Shown: positions 8,301 through 20,178, numbered from the stretch's first letter. The stretch is DNA of 38,919 nucleotides from an uncultured SAR324 cluster bacterium (GCA_902564345.1 CACFAY010000001.1:89922-128840), one strand, 5' to 3'. Notes: generated by a model from the sequence alone, not told the origin. Numbers and translations: made by a program.

Positions 8301-9437
8301 ATGTTTAATTACCATCCTGAAAGAATTTTAATTGACTCGGCAGTCTCCAAAGAACCGTTGACTCGACAGATATGCAGTCGCTTTCCAAACGTACCAACTT
8401 ATGAAGTCAATAATTACAACTGGCATAAGGATAGTTCAGCAAATGATCCATTAAAGAATCCTCTATCACAAGGTAAGAAAACATTACATCTCAAACAATT
8501 TAAGGGAAAATCAATTAAGGCTTGTCCTGGATTTTCTGACAATCTTGTTTGCTGCAATTATTTCACACTTGATCTAATTGAAAACTGTCCTTTTGAATGT
8601 ACATACTGCATTTTACAGGCATTCCTGAACAAACCTGTAATAACAGTTCATGCAAATCTTGAGGACATTTTGAAGCAGGTCTGGCAGATCACCTCTGCAC
8701 AGCCAGAAACATTATTTCGTATCGGAACAGGTGAGCACTCTGACAGTCTAGCATTAGATAAAACCTTTGGTATTAATCAGCATGTAATAAAATTTTTTTC
8801 GAACCTTCCTAATGCTTTGCTTGAGTTGAAAACTAAGTCGAATCATGTTGAGCACTTACTTGAACTACCTCACGGGGGAAAAACAGTTATATCATGGTCA
8901 GTTAACCCGCAGGAAATTATAAAAAAGGAAGAGCATAAAACCGCAACCTTAGATGAGCGACTAAAGGCCGCCAAGATGGCTTCTGATGCAGGATATAAAG
9001 TAGCATTCCATTTTGACCCTATGATTGATTATCCTGACTGGGAAAAAGGATACCAAAGACTGGTGGAGCAGATTTTTGACAATGTTTCCTCAGACAGAAT
9101 CGCCTGGATTAGTTTCGGCACACTACGTTACATTTCTTCACTGAAATCTATAGTTGATGAACGCTTTCCTAACAGTCGTGTATTTTTAGGTGAATTTATT
9201 CCTGGTGTTGATGGAAAAATGCGGTATTTAAAAAAAATACGCCAGCGTCTTTATCGGAACGTCCAAAATAAAGTAGAAAAACTAGCTCCCGATGTGCCAA
9301 CATATCTCTGCATGGAAAGTAGTCACCTTTGGGAAAAATCAATGCCCAACAGTCCAAAAACATCTCCTGAGATGGAAGGAGTCCTTTTAAGAAGCTTAAA
9401 GAAGCGTTATACAAAGGAAACAAAATGTCTGATTTAA
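8301..9437 (+). CDS. Radical SAM protein of the spore photoproduct lyase (SPL) family
   Basis: A 378-aa radical SAM enzyme. The 4Fe-4S-binding cysteines are C96, C100 and C103 in CPFECTYC, the CxxxCxxC motif. They are preceded by an ACPGF...LVCCNYFTLDL segment and followed by an ILQAF stretch, which together mark the SPL/DNA-repair-photolyase-like family. A GTGEHSDSLALD segment and a FHFDPMIDY segment are other family landmarks. Spore photoproduct lyase reverses thymine dimers in spore DNA; in non-spore-formers such homologues have unproven roles, possibly nucleic-acid repair or modification. It overlaps the next gene by 13 bases, so the two are probably translated together. Upstream lies the CCAAATAAC repeat cluster. 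Confidence 0.85.
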   Translation: MFNYHPERILIDSAVSKEPLTRQICSRFPNVPTYEVNNYNWHKDSSANDPLKNPLSQGKKTLHLKQFKGKSIKACPGFSDNLVCCNYFTLDLIENCPFECTYCILQAFLNKPVITVHANLEDILKQVWQITSAQPETLFRIGTGEHSDSLALDKTFGINQHVIKFFSNLPNALLELKTKSNHVEHLLELPHGGKTVISWSVNPQEIIKKEEHKTATLDERLKAAKMASDAGYKVAFHFDPMIDYPDWEKGYQRLVEQIFDNVSSDRIAWISFGTLRYISSLKSIVDERFPNSRVFLGEFIPGVDGKMRYLKKIRQRLYRNVQNKVEKLAPDVPTYLCMESSHLWEKSMPNSPKTSPEMEGVLLRSLKKRYTKETKCLI

Positions 9438-10063
9438 AACTGGTAGAGACTATACCACTGTTTCCTTTACATGGAACTATTTTACTGCCTGGATCTGTCC
9501 TTCCACTTCATATTTTTGAATCTCGTTACAGGCAGATGGTGGAACATGTTTTGGAAAATGAGGAACTCATGATCGGTATAATCCAGCCTGAAGCAGTAGA
9601 TTCTAAAAAACTTTGTGAGATAGGTTGCGCAGGAACAATAGAACATTCCCAGCAATTGCCAAAAGGAAACTATCTAATTCAACTGCATGGTAAATCACGA
9701 TTTCAAATTGTTGAAGAATTGGAGACCGAAACTCTCTATAGGAAGGCTAGAGTAGAATATTCTTCATTTAAAAATGATGTAAAAGAAACCATTCTTTCAA
9801 AGGACACAAAACTATTGTACAAAAATTTTAGAGAATATTCTGAGAGAAATAGTTTGAAAATAGAATGGGAAAAAATAGAAGAGATACCTGCAAATTATCT
9901 TGTTAATTTACTGAGCATGAACCTTGATTTTTCCGGGATTGAAAAACAAACTCTTCTTGAATCCCCAGACCTTGATTCACGACTTGAAGACCTAATAGCT
10001 TTGATGGGCATGTCAGACTTAAATGATGATTTAAATCGTTCTTCTCCTAATTATTTAAATTGA
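9425..10063 (+). CDS. Lon N-terminal (substrate-binding) domain protein
   Basis: A 212-aa stand-alone LAN/Lon-N domain protein (PUA-like fold) without ATPase or protease domains. The hallmark is PLFPLHGTILLPGSVLPLHIFESRYRQM near the N terminus, then GIIQPE, a conserved GCAGTIEHSQQLPKGNYLIQLHG region and a helical C-terminal bundle. Stand-alone versions are widespread; their targets are unknown. It has a good ribosome site (AAAGGA about six bases before ATG 9425) inside the end of the upstream SPL-type gene. Confidence 0.88.
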   Translation: MSDLKLVETIPLFPLHGTILLPGSVLPLHIFESRYRQMVEHVLENEELMIGIIQPEAVDSKKLCEIGCAGTIEHSQQLPKGNYLIQLHGKSRFQIVEELETETLYRKARVEYSSFKNDVKETILSKDTKLLYKNFREYSERNSLKIEWEKIEEIPANYLVNLLSMNLDFSGIEKQTLLESPDLDSRLEDLIALMGMSDLNDDLNRSSPNYLN

Positions 10064-10193
10064 ATGAAAAAATTGTAGTTCTAAAAATGTTTTTTTGAAT
10101 AATTACAAAAAGTTTTAAAAGTACATTTAAAAAATTCCTTAAAAACTATTAGAGGCTGATACTAACCCTCAACTAAAACTAAATAAAAAATCC

Positions 10194-11231
10194 ATGAAAA
10201 AAAATACAAAAATATTCCTGTTAAAATTTATATCGATGCTACTAATCATTTCAATTATTTATTCACCAACTTTTGGCCAGAAGTCATCCGAATATCATCC
10301 AAATCCTATTTTAGGTTTTGTAGACGGCAAAGAAGTAAAGTTTGAAGATGTGCGGAATAAAAAAACAAATGATATCAGTTTACAACTATACCAGCAATTG
10401 AGTGTAAGATTGATGGAATATTCAATTAAAAAACTTTCTTCAAGATATTCAGAAATTAATCTAACACCAGAAAAAAAAGTGACCTCCAAAGACATCGTTG
10501 CTTTTTTTGAGCAAAATAATCTTCAAGAACGAGGAACTCTTGAACAGCTCCGACCTCAAATTAAACAGTTTCTGCAGCAACAAATTCGTACTCAGCACCT
10601 ATTGAACCAGTATTCACTGGCCTTGGAAAAAGGTTGGGTAATTTCTAATCTGAAACCTCCTTCAGAATTTTTGATGATAGGGAATATAAAAACTGGCTAT
10701 CTCAGGGGAAACAAAAACGCATCCGTCATACTACTTGAATTTTCTGACTATCAGTGTCCCTTTTGCGGGAGGGTGCAAAATACGATCAGTAGACTCGTAA
10801 ATGATTATAAAGAAATGGTTGCCTTCGGCTATAGACATTTACCCCTGTCCTTTCATAAACAAGCAGATGAAGCGGCCATTGCTACTGAATGTGCAAGGGA
10901 GCAAGGTAAATTCTTGGAATTCCATCTTCTCTTATATACACGACAAAAAGCACAGACACCTCGTGATCTTAAAAAATATGCACGGGAAATCAAATTGAGG
11001 TCTCCTGAAAAATTTGACAAATGTTTAGACAGCGAAAAATTTCGTGGGTTGGTAGAGCAGGATATCAAGGACGGTTCAAAGCTCGGTATTAACGGCACCC
11101 CCGGTTTTTTGATTGGAGCATTCAAACCAAAGACTGGAGAAATCAAGGGCGAAGTTCTCTCTGGCGCTCAGCCTTACAATGTATTTAAGAAAACACTGAA
11201 CAAATACTTAGCTCGGCAAAAAAACCTATGA
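10194..11231 (+). CDS. Exported DsbA-like thiol oxidoreductase
   Basis: A 345-aa protein. Residues 1-29 form a signal peptide (MKKNTK then a hydrophobic core ending TFGQ). About 30-160 is a helical, PpiC/SurA-N-like or unclassified region. About 165-340 is a thioredoxin-fold domain with the redox motif C188-P-F-C191 in FSDYQCPFC, helical insertion FLEFHLLLY and the cis-proline loop GTPGFLIG. It should act in the periplasm in disulfide formation or isomerisation; this architecture resembles the DsbA-type thioredoxin-domain proteins of deltaproteobacteria. It overlaps hldE by 4 bases (ATGA), suggesting coupling. Confidence 0.87.
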   Translation: MKKNTKIFLLKFISMLLIISIIYSPTFGQKSSEYHPNPILGFVDGKEVKFEDVRNKKTNDISLQLYQQLSVRLMEYSIKKLSSRYSEINLTPEKKVTSKDIVAFFEQNNLQERGTLEQLRPQIKQFLQQQIRTQHLLNQYSLALEKGWVISNLKPPSEFLMIGNIKTGYLRGNKNASVILLEFSDYQCPFCGRVQNTISRLVNDYKEMVAFGYRHLPLSFHKQADEAAIATECAREQGKFLEFHLLLYTRQKAQTPRDLKKYAREIKLRSPEKFDKCLDSEKFRGLVEQDIKDGSKLGINGTPGFLIGAFKPKTGEIKGEVLSGAQPYNVFKKTLNKYLARQKNL

Positions 11232-12622
11232 TTCACTCCAATCTTCGCCAAGCACTCGAGAATATTAATGTCCCGCGTATACTGGTTATTGGAGATATAA
11301 TGCTGGACCACTATTCATGGGGAGAAGTAGATCGTATATCTCCGGAAGCTCCTATTCCAATTATGAAAGTGTTGAGAGAGGACCAACGATTGGGGGGAGC
11401 GGGGAATGTAGTGATGAACCTTGCTACTTTGGGTGCAAAAGTTTCAGTCTGCGGAGTTATTGGCAAAGATGAAACTGGGGATATCATCAACACACTACTT
11501 ACGGAAAATGACGTTGATTGTTCTGGAATAATAGTATCAGAAAATCATAAAAGTTGTCTTAAACATCGAATGATAGCAGGCCAAACCCATTTGCTACGCA
11601 TGGACATAGATCCTGAACCTAATACAGATTTTCCTAAAAATCAACTGATTGAATATCTGCATGAGAGCCTCCCTAACTATGATGCAGCAATAGTTTCAGA
11701 CTATGGAAAGGGAGTACTAAGCTCCTCTGTTCTCAAGGAACTTGCTTTAAGTGGTAAAAAACATGGAATCCCAATTATATGTGATCCAAAGCGAACATCA
11801 GATTACAGCATATATAAGAACTTTACCCTCATAAAACCAAACCGGAAGGAAACTGAAACAGCTGTTGGTTTTTCTCTCAACAATCGAAATGACATACTTA
11901 GAGCAGCAGGAAAACTTAAAAAAGATGTTCATCTTGACTATCTGGTTATTAGTCTTGATCAGGACGGGTTACTACTTTTTCAAAACTCTGATGATTATCA
12001 TTTTTTTGAGGCTCAAACACAGGAAGTTTTTGATGTAGTTGGAGCAGGCGACACGGTCTGCAGTGTATTGGCTTTTATGATTGCCGGAAAAGCAAGTATT
12101 GAGGACGCTGCTTACTGGGCACAACTTGCGGCCAGCATGGAGATTAAACATGTAGGCGTTGTTTCATTTACAAAAAATGAATTACTTCAACGCTTTGAGT
12201 TTGGTGAATCTTCAATGAAAATATTAACACTTGAACAACTTTGCCAAACTTTGCCAAGTGAATTGCCAATTATATTTACAAATGGTTTTTTTGATAATAT
12301 CTCCGCAGGACACTTAAAATTCTTGGACCAATTGAAAACTCTTAAAGGGTTCAATGTAGTTGGAATTAACAGCGACTTAAGCATTGTCAAACAAAAAGGT
12401 AAACCGCCATTACTTAATGAGCGTGAACGTGCAATGCTGCTATCAGCTCTAGAGGCAGTAGACAGAGTAGTAATTTTTAATGAGCTTGATGCCAGTTCAA
12501 TGATTAATAGCATTCGGCCCCAGGTAATAGTTAAGGGTAAAAGTTTCCTAAACAAAAAAATGCCTGAAGAAAAAGCTATTAAGGAAGCCGGGGCTAAACT
12601 TGAGTTCTTTCCTGAATATTAG
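11228..12622 (+). CDS. hldE: HldE-like heptose-7-phosphate kinase / heptose-1-phosphate adenylyltransferase, altered C-terminal half
   Basis: LPS inner-core heptose pathway enzyme, 464 aa. The N-terminal PfkB-type kinase is complete: GDIMLDHYSWGEVDRISPEAP, RLGGAGNVVMNLATLGA, SDYGKG, CDPKR and the catalytic VVGAGDTV. The C-terminal cytidylyltransferase-like half has TNGFFDNISAGHLKFL where HldE normally has NGCFDxLHAGH, so the first His of HxGH is S359 (H362 kept). It also ends at FFPEY, before the usual (I)STTxI segment, so the protein is about 10-15 residues shorter than typical. The kinase activity looks sound; the adenylyltransferase activity is uncertain. TxGH occurs in related nucleotidyltransferases, so Ser may be tolerated. 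Confidence 0.88.
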   Translation: MIHSNLRQALENINVPRILVIGDIMLDHYSWGEVDRISPEAPIPIMKVLREDQRLGGAGNVVMNLATLGAKVSVCGVIGKDETGDIINTLLTENDVDCSGIIVSENHKSCLKHRMIAGQTHLLRMDIDPEPNTDFPKNQLIEYLHESLPNYDAAIVSDYGKGVLSSSVLKELALSGKKHGIPIICDPKRTSDYSIYKNFTLIKPNRKETETAVGFSLNNRNDILRAAGKLKKDVHLDYLVISLDQDGLLLFQNSDDYHFFEAQTQEVFDVVGAGDTVCSVLAFMIAGKASIEDAAYWAQLAASMEIKHVGVVSFTKNELLQRFEFGESSMKILTLEQLCQTLPSELPIIFTNGFFDNISAGHLKFLDQLKTLKGFNVVGINSDLSIVKQKGKPPLLNERERAMLLSALEAVDRVVIFNELDASSMINSIRPQVIVKGKSFLNKKMPEEKAIKEAGAKLEFFPEY

Positions 12623-12723
12623 TAGCTGATAATTATTATTATGTCTATACCTCGTTTTTTATCAAAATAATGAGTTAGATAAAATATTGAAATAAATAAT
12701 CTTTAATTGAATTAAGAAGAACC

Positions 12724-14019
12724 ATGACTGTAAATATTTCTGATGTATTGGACATTGTAAGTCGCCAAAACCAGTGGAGAGGTAGGGAATCTATAAACTT
12801 GATTGCCAGCGAAAATGTACAGTCTGATGCAGTCAAACAGGCCGAAATTAACGATTTTATGGGCAGATATGCCGAAGGACATCCCAACACATACCAAAAT
12901 GACAGACGATATTATGAAGGTACTCGCTACATAGACCAAATAGAGAGCATGGCTGTTAATGAAATGATCAAGCTGGCAAATTGTCTTCAAGCAGATGTGC
13001 GTCCTGTCAGTGGAAACGCAGCAAACACAGCTGTTGCATTAGGGTTATTGCGAGGTAATGACACAGTGATTGTGAACTCAATTGAGAATGGAGGACATAT
13101 AAGTCATAACCCTATAGGAGTTGTAGGAAGAAGAATTCAAGTGCGAGGAAAGGTTCTCTCACTAGGACAAGAAAATTCCATTAATCTTCATTTCTGGCCA
13201 ACCACCAAAGATGGTTATCATCTTAACACGCCAAAATGTTTAGATTTGCTGGAAAGAACCTCTCCTAACTTGGTTATTCTAGGCAAAAGCTTATTTCTTT
13301 TTCCTGAGCCTGTAAAAGAAATTGCTGAAATATGTCGAGCTAAAAATATTCCTGTACTTTATGATGGCGCTCATGTATTGGGACTAATAACAGGTGGAAA
13401 ATTCCAAGACCCTTTTAAAGAAGGTGCACACTTTATTAATGCTAGTACTCACAAAACTTTTCCAGGACCTCAACGGGGTGTAATCTTAGGTAACATGAGT
13501 AGTGATCAAGAAATTAAATGGTGGAACAGTGTGGACAGGGGCGTGATGCCTGGTTCTTCAAGTAGTCACCACTTACATACCCTACCAGGAATGTTGATAG
13601 CAATAAGAGAAATGGCTGAATATGGATATCAATATGCTTCACAAACAATTGCTAATGCTAAAGCTTTAGGTCAGGCTCTCGCTGATGAAGGTGTTAATGT
13701 GGAAGCAAAAGAATTTGGTTATACAGAAAGTCATCAGTTGGCATTAAACGTTACCAACTTTGGAGATGCAAAAACAATTGCCCGCTCTCTCGCTGAGAAT
13801 AATAACATTATCACCAATTATAACCTTCTTCCTGGAGACAAAGACCCTAATAATCCTTCCGGTCTAAGGATTGGTGTTCAGGAAATGACACGCTATGGTA
13901 TGAAAGAAGATGACATGCATGAACTTGCTGGACTAATGAAAGAAGGTTTAGAAGGAAAAGTTGTAAAAGATCAAATCATACAATTTCGAAGTGGTTTTAC
14001 TGAAGTACAATATGCGTGA
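12724..14019 (+). CDS. glyA: Serine hydroxymethyltransferase, archaeal type
   Basis: PLP enzyme interconverting serine and glycine and supplying one-carbon units, 431 aa. ESINLIASENV (22-32), RYAEG (48-52), the VSGNAANTAVA loop, YDGAHVLGL (213-221) and STHKTF with K244 forming the PLP Schiff base are clear. The stretches ISHNP, FQDPFKEGA, FPGPQRG and NNPSGLRIGVQEMTRYGM match the SHMTs of archaea such as Methanocaldococcus. Ordinary bacterial GlyA has VDMAHVAGL and a different C terminus. A horizontal origin or an old paralogous type is likely, and whether the cofactor is tetrahydrofolate or another pterin is not visible. AAGAAG sits about six bases before ATG 12724. It may act with serA at 27279. 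Confidence 0.9.
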   Translation: MTVNISDVLDIVSRQNQWRGRESINLIASENVQSDAVKQAEINDFMGRYAEGHPNTYQNDRRYYEGTRYIDQIESMAVNEMIKLANCLQADVRPVSGNAANTAVALGLLRGNDTVIVNSIENGGHISHNPIGVVGRRIQVRGKVLSLGQENSINLHFWPTTKDGYHLNTPKCLDLLERTSPNLVILGKSLFLFPEPVKEIAEICRAKNIPVLYDGAHVLGLITGGKFQDPFKEGAHFINASTHKTFPGPQRGVILGNMSSDQEIKWWNSVDRGVMPGSSSSHHLHTLPGMLIAIREMAEYGYQYASQTIANAKALGQALADEGVNVEAKEFGYTESHQLALNVTNFGDAKTIARSLAENNNIITNYNLLPGDKDPNNPSGLRIGVQEMTRYGMKEDDMHELAGLMKEGLEGKVVKDQIIQFRSGFTEVQYA

Positions 14020-14072
14020 TTCAGTATAAAAAACAATTTATTACTAAGAAGCTTAGGAAAATACTTTTCTCA

Positions 14073-15446
14073 TCAGGAACTTTTACTGGATTTTCTTCCA
14101 TGTGTTGATTTCTTCTTACGCCAGATAAATTTCAACGGAGTTCCTTCAAAACCAAAGTGATGGCGAAATTGGTTAGCTATATACCGCTCGTAAGCAAAAT
14201 TTGTTTTGTCAGGATTGTTTGTCATAAAAACAAAAGTAGGTGGTGAAACACTGACCTGATTACCATAGAAAACTTTAGTAGGACGACCTGATTTAGATGG
14301 TGGGGGATGTTGATTAACAATAATCTGCAACATAGTATTAAGATCTGATGTCTTTACACGGCGTAAATATTGTTTGTGAACTTGAAAAATAAGATCAAAA
14401 ATCTGGTGCACACGCTGCCCACTCTTAGCACTTACTAAAATCAGCGGCGCAAAGCTGATAAAGTTTAATTTATTCAGAATCTCATTTTCAACTTCCTTCT
14501 TACTATTGTATTCCTTTTTTGCCAGATCCCATTTATTAAAAACGATAATCAATGCCTTTTTACGCTCATTCACGTAGCCAGCAATTTTCAAAACCTGCTC
14601 AGTGATTCCTTCCTTAGCATCAATTATCAGAAGAGCTACGTCTGAACGTTCGATTGACCTGAGTGCCGATACAATGCTGAAAGTTTCTATTTTTTGGCTG
14701 ACTTTACCCCGCCTTCTTATTCCTGCGGTATCTACCAGAAGAACCTCTTTTCCTTGATAAACACAAAGACTGTCTACCGAATCTCTTGTCGTACCAGAAA
14801 TAGTATCAACAATCATACGTTCCTTACGGAGCAGGGCGTTTACTATTGAAGATTTGCCTGCATTAGGTTTTCCAACAACGGCGACTGCTACAGGATTTTC
14901 TAGATTATTCAGATCCTTTTCGGAATCTGTTTTTTTTTGTTGAAGTGGAATTTGTTGATTTACTTTATGAAGCAGAGCTTCAATTCCACGATTATGTTCA
15001 GATGAAACAGGAAATATCTTCTCCGTACCAAATTGGTGAAACTCCATGCTTTCATTTTCAAGACGTTTATTATCTGCTTTATTTACCACTACAAAAAGAG
15101 GTCTTTCAGTTGCAACTAATTTCCGAAATATATCTTCATCTGCAGGATTCCAGCCTTCTTGGGCATTAACAACGAATAAAACACAATCTGCTTCTTCAAC
15201 AGCAAGTTGTACCTGCATTGCCATTTTCTCTATAAGTGAGGATTCAGCAACAGGCTCAAGACCCCCTGTATCTATGACAATAAATTCAAAGCCGTGATAT
15301 TGTGCTTTTCCATAATTGCGGTCACGAGTTATCCCAGGTTTTTTCTCAACAAGTGCAGAGCGCCTACCAATGAGACGATTAAAGAATGTTGATTTTCCAA
15401 CATTTGGTCTGCCGACAATGGCAGCAATTGAGAGTGGACTTGACAT
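14073..15446 (-). CDS. der: GTPase Der (EngA), ribosome assembly
   Basis: Tandem-GTPase needed for 50S subunit maturation, 457 aa. The first G domain begins GRPNVGKSTFFNRLIGRR (G1 near residues 12-19), with a DTGGLEP G3 and NKAD G4. The second G domain begins GKPNAGKSSIVNALL (about 190), with DTAGIRRRGKVSQ and NKWDLAK. The C-terminal KH-like domain ends with a PPPSKSGRPTKVFYGNQVSVSPPTFVFMTNNP stretch and a basic tail. It is a complete protein, 18 bases downstream of gyrB, so probably in the same transcription unit. Confidence 0.97.
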   Translation of the reverse strand: MSSPLSIAAIVGRPNVGKSTFFNRLIGRRSALVEKKPGITRDRNYGKAQYHGFEFIVIDTGGLEPVAESSLIEKMAMQVQLAVEEADCVLFVVNAQEGWNPADEDIFRKLVATERPLFVVVNKADNKRLENESMEFHQFGTEKIFPVSSEHNRGIEALLHKVNQQIPLQQKKTDSEKDLNNLENPVAVAVVGKPNAGKSSIVNALLRKERMIVDTISGTTRDSVDSLCVYQGKEVLLVDTAGIRRRGKVSQKIETFSIVSALRSIERSDVALLIIDAKEGITEQVLKIAGYVNERKKALIIVFNKWDLAKKEYNSKKEVENEILNKLNFISFAPLILVSAKSGQRVHQIFDLIFQVHKQYLRRVKTSDLNTMLQIIVNQHPPPSKSGRPTKVFYGNQVSVSPPTFVFMTNNPDKTNFAYERYIANQFRHHFGFEGTPLKFIWRKKKSTHGRKSSKSS

Positions 15447-15464
15447 GAATTGTTAAAGATGGCT

Positions 15465-17897
<2,433 letters not shown>

Positions 17898-17913
17898 TTA
17901 TCTCATTTATAGT

Positions 17914-18981
17914 TCAAACAAGTTGTCCTTCTACAACCTGAAACTGTCTTATTGGGGAATAATTTAATGGCTCAGAGGTTGAAGTGATGAAAATCTGATT
18001 TTTTAAATGCAAAAAATATTTAAACACGGAGTTAACAACTTTATCATCAAGCTCCGAAAAAAGATCATCAAAAATCATTACTGGTGAAAAACTGTACCTT
18101 TCGAATAATAAATGATTTATTGTCATTATTAAAGACAAATTAGTTATTCTGAATTCGCCTTGTGAGAAAAAATCTCTATCTTTTTTTCCGTCTAGTAACA
18201 AATGATATTCATCACGATGAGGTCCAATTACTGAAAAGCCATATTGCAAATCTCGGGTCATATTTTTTTTAAGCTGAATTAAAACCTCGCTGTCTTGAAA
18301 ATTATTTGTTATTAAAGATGGTTTATAAACTAACTTCAGAATTTCATCTCGTCCTGATAGACCTTTGAAAACGTCACTTAAGTAGCTGTTAATCAACTCT
18401 ACAAATTCATTACGTTGCTTCATTAATTTAACAGCTGATCGCGCAAGCATACTATTCCAAATCATAAGTTGATCGGTAACTCCCTGCTTTAAAAGAGCGT
18501 TTTTTTCAGAAATGATTTTTGAATATTCTTTAAAATTTTTTAGATACGCTGAGTCATTGAAAGAAATAATTCGATTGAAAAACTTTCGTCGTTCATGAGG
18601 AACATTGCGAAACAGATTAACATCCTCTGGAGTGAGTGCCAATGCCATGAAAGAAGGCGTGTATTCTGAGACCTTCCTTACTAATGAATTGTCCAGAATT
18701 ACCTGCCTTCCTTTGTTTGAAAGGTTTACCTTGATTATATGCTTAACGTTTTTGGACTCTACCTGAGCAGTAATGACTGCTTCAACACTTTTTTCATTTA
18801 GAAGTTGTGGTGTTTTTCTTGTTCGGAAGGACTCTAGGTTACAAAGGTAGTAAAGTGCTTCAACCAGATTTGTTTTGCCTTGTCCATTTGCACCAAAAAT
18901 CCAGTTTATTCCCTGTGATAGTTCGACAATACACCTATTATAATTACGGAATTGTGAGAGCTCCAACTTTCGGACGATCAT
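17914..18981 (-). CDS. recF: DNA repair/replication protein RecF
   Basis: SMC-like ATPase of the RecFOR pathway, 355 aa from the ATG at 18981 (a TTG at 18987 is also in frame but less likely). Near the N terminus, LELSQFRNY leads to the Walker A GANGQGKTNLVEALYYL. The helical arm region follows, with the signature-containing FSQGEFRITNLSLIM (about residues 263-277), and Walker B/D-loop PVMIFDDLFSELDDK near the C terminus. All hallmarks are present. It sits between dnaN and gyrB, the conserved order. Confidence 0.96.
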   Translation of the reverse strand: MIVRKLELSQFRNYNRCIVELSQGINWIFGANGQGKTNLVEALYYLCNLESFRTRKTPQLLNEKSVEAVITAQVESKNVKHIIKVNLSNKGRQVILDNSLVRKVSEYTPSFMALALTPEDVNLFRNVPHERRKFFNRIISFNDSAYLKNFKEYSKIISEKNALLKQGVTDQLMIWNSMLARSAVKLMKQRNEFVELINSYLSDVFKGLSGRDEILKLVYKPSLITNNFQDSEVLIQLKKNMTRDLQYGFSVIGPHRDEYHLLLDGKKDRDFFSQGEFRITNLSLIMTINHLLFERYSFSPVMIFDDLFSELDDKVVNSVFKYFLHLKNQIFITSTSEPLNYSPIRQFQVVEGQLV

Positions 18982-19056
18982 AAACAATCATTTCCGACTT
19001 ACAGTTTTCATATAATTATTACAATGCCTTTGGTCACTAAAGCAGAAACCGTAACA

Positions 19057-20178
19057 TTACCATTCAACTCTCAAAGGCATTATGACTGATAAAAAAGATT
19101 CATCATCTGGCGATTTAATGATCGTTGGACTCATTGAGTTCTTGCATTCCAGTACCACATTTTTAGTCTCTAAAACTGATAGAACATCTAACAGGTATTT
19201 GGAATTAAATCCTATTTCAAAAGACTCTCCCTCATAGTCAATTTCTATTTCATCGATAACTTCTCCGTAGTCAGCCTTTTCGCTTTCAAGTTTCAAACTT
19301 CCAGGTGAAATAATCAGTTTTACTGGTCTAAGTTTCTCTGAACTTATAGATGATACGATTCTGAGTGAACTTATAAATCGCTCCCTATTGACAATCATCT
19401 CAAGTGTGCTATCTTTTGGTATGATAGGATCACAGTTAGGAAATTTTCCCTCAATTAGTCTAGTTTTAAACATAATTGAACCACCAGAAAACTGCATTAC
19501 ACGGTCATCAAAGGTAATATTAACATTTTCCCCAAACAACTCTGCTACTCTGCGTACCTCGGTAAGTGCTTTTCTTGGAATAATTACCTCTTTATCAGAG
19601 TCAAAACTTAGCGCATCAATAGTTTTTATCATTTGTGCGAGTCTATGTCCATCCGTGGAAAGCCATCTTGTCTTCTGATCACCATTATAGCTCAGGCAAA
19701 CACCCATTAAGTTCCTCCTTGATTCATTTGTAATTGCGGCAAACAAAGTTTTATCAATACAATGTCTAAAATCATCTACATTTATAGTTATTGACTGTGG
19801 GAGTTCTTCTAGAATAGTCTGAGGATATAATCCAACTTCTACAGAAGGCAAGCGTGTTTCTGAAGTTCCACATACTATATGGATCCACAATTGCTCTGTG
19901 GACTTTATATGTACATTTTCTGCCTGCAACTCCCTGACAATATCAAATACTTTTTTAGCGTTTACACAGATGCTTCCCTGTTCTTTAATTTCTGCAGGTA
20001 CAATTTCAACTAAAGATAATTCATAGTCAGTTGAAGAAAATTCAACTTCTTTTTCTTTACCATCGATAGTTCTTATAACAAAATTTGAAAGAATTGGCTT
20101 GGTTGTACTCTTATCAACAACAGAATTAATGTTTTGTAGTGTGTTACTTAATGCGTTTCTTTTTAAAATTATTTCCAT
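19057..20178 (-). CDS. dnaN: DNA polymerase III beta subunit (sliding clamp)
   Basis: Ring-shaped processivity clamp, 373 aa. The N terminus reads MEIILKRNALSNTLQNINSVVDKSTTKPILSNFVI, the typical beginning of DnaN. LLST-like DGHRLAQM (RWLSTDGHRLA) and a second-domain GGSIMFKTRLIEGKFPNCDPIIP follow. The C-terminal region ends VIMPLRVEW, equivalent to the (M/V)PMR(L/I) clamp-loader/polymerase-contact tail. The gene upstream is not dnaA but a noncoding spacer with TGTTGA repeats; recF follows after 75 bases. Confidence 0.97.
   Translation of the reverse strand: MEIILKRNALSNTLQNINSVVDKSTTKPILSNFVIRTIDGKEKEVEFSSTDYELSLVEIVPAEIKEQGSICVNAKKVFDIVRELQAENVHIKSTEQLWIHIVCGTSETRLPSVEVGLYPQTILEELPQSITINVDDFRHCIDKTLFAAITNESRRNLMGVCLSYNGDQKTRWLSTDGHRLAQMIKTIDALSFDSDKEVIIPRKALTEVRRVAELFGENVNITFDDRVMQFSGGSIMFKTRLIEGKFPNCDPIIPKDSTLEMIVNRERFISSLRIVSSISSEKLRPVKLIISPGSLKLESEKADYGEVIDEIEIDYEGESFEIGFNSKYLLDVLSVLETKNVVLECKNSMSPTIIKSPDDESFLSVIMPLRVEW

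Noticed and set aside
12187-12555. Open frame of 122 codons on the minus strand
   Set aside because: Antisense within hldE; no ribosome site and no family resemblance.
12623-12723. Glycine or other riboswitch before glyA
   Set aside because: Only 101 AT-rich bases, no paired GGA-type aptamer core or clear expression-platform hairpin.
14040-14072. CTAAG-AAG-CTTAG hairpin between convergent glyA and der as terminator
   Set aside because: Five-base stem with a 3-base loop and no proper T-run; too weak to call.
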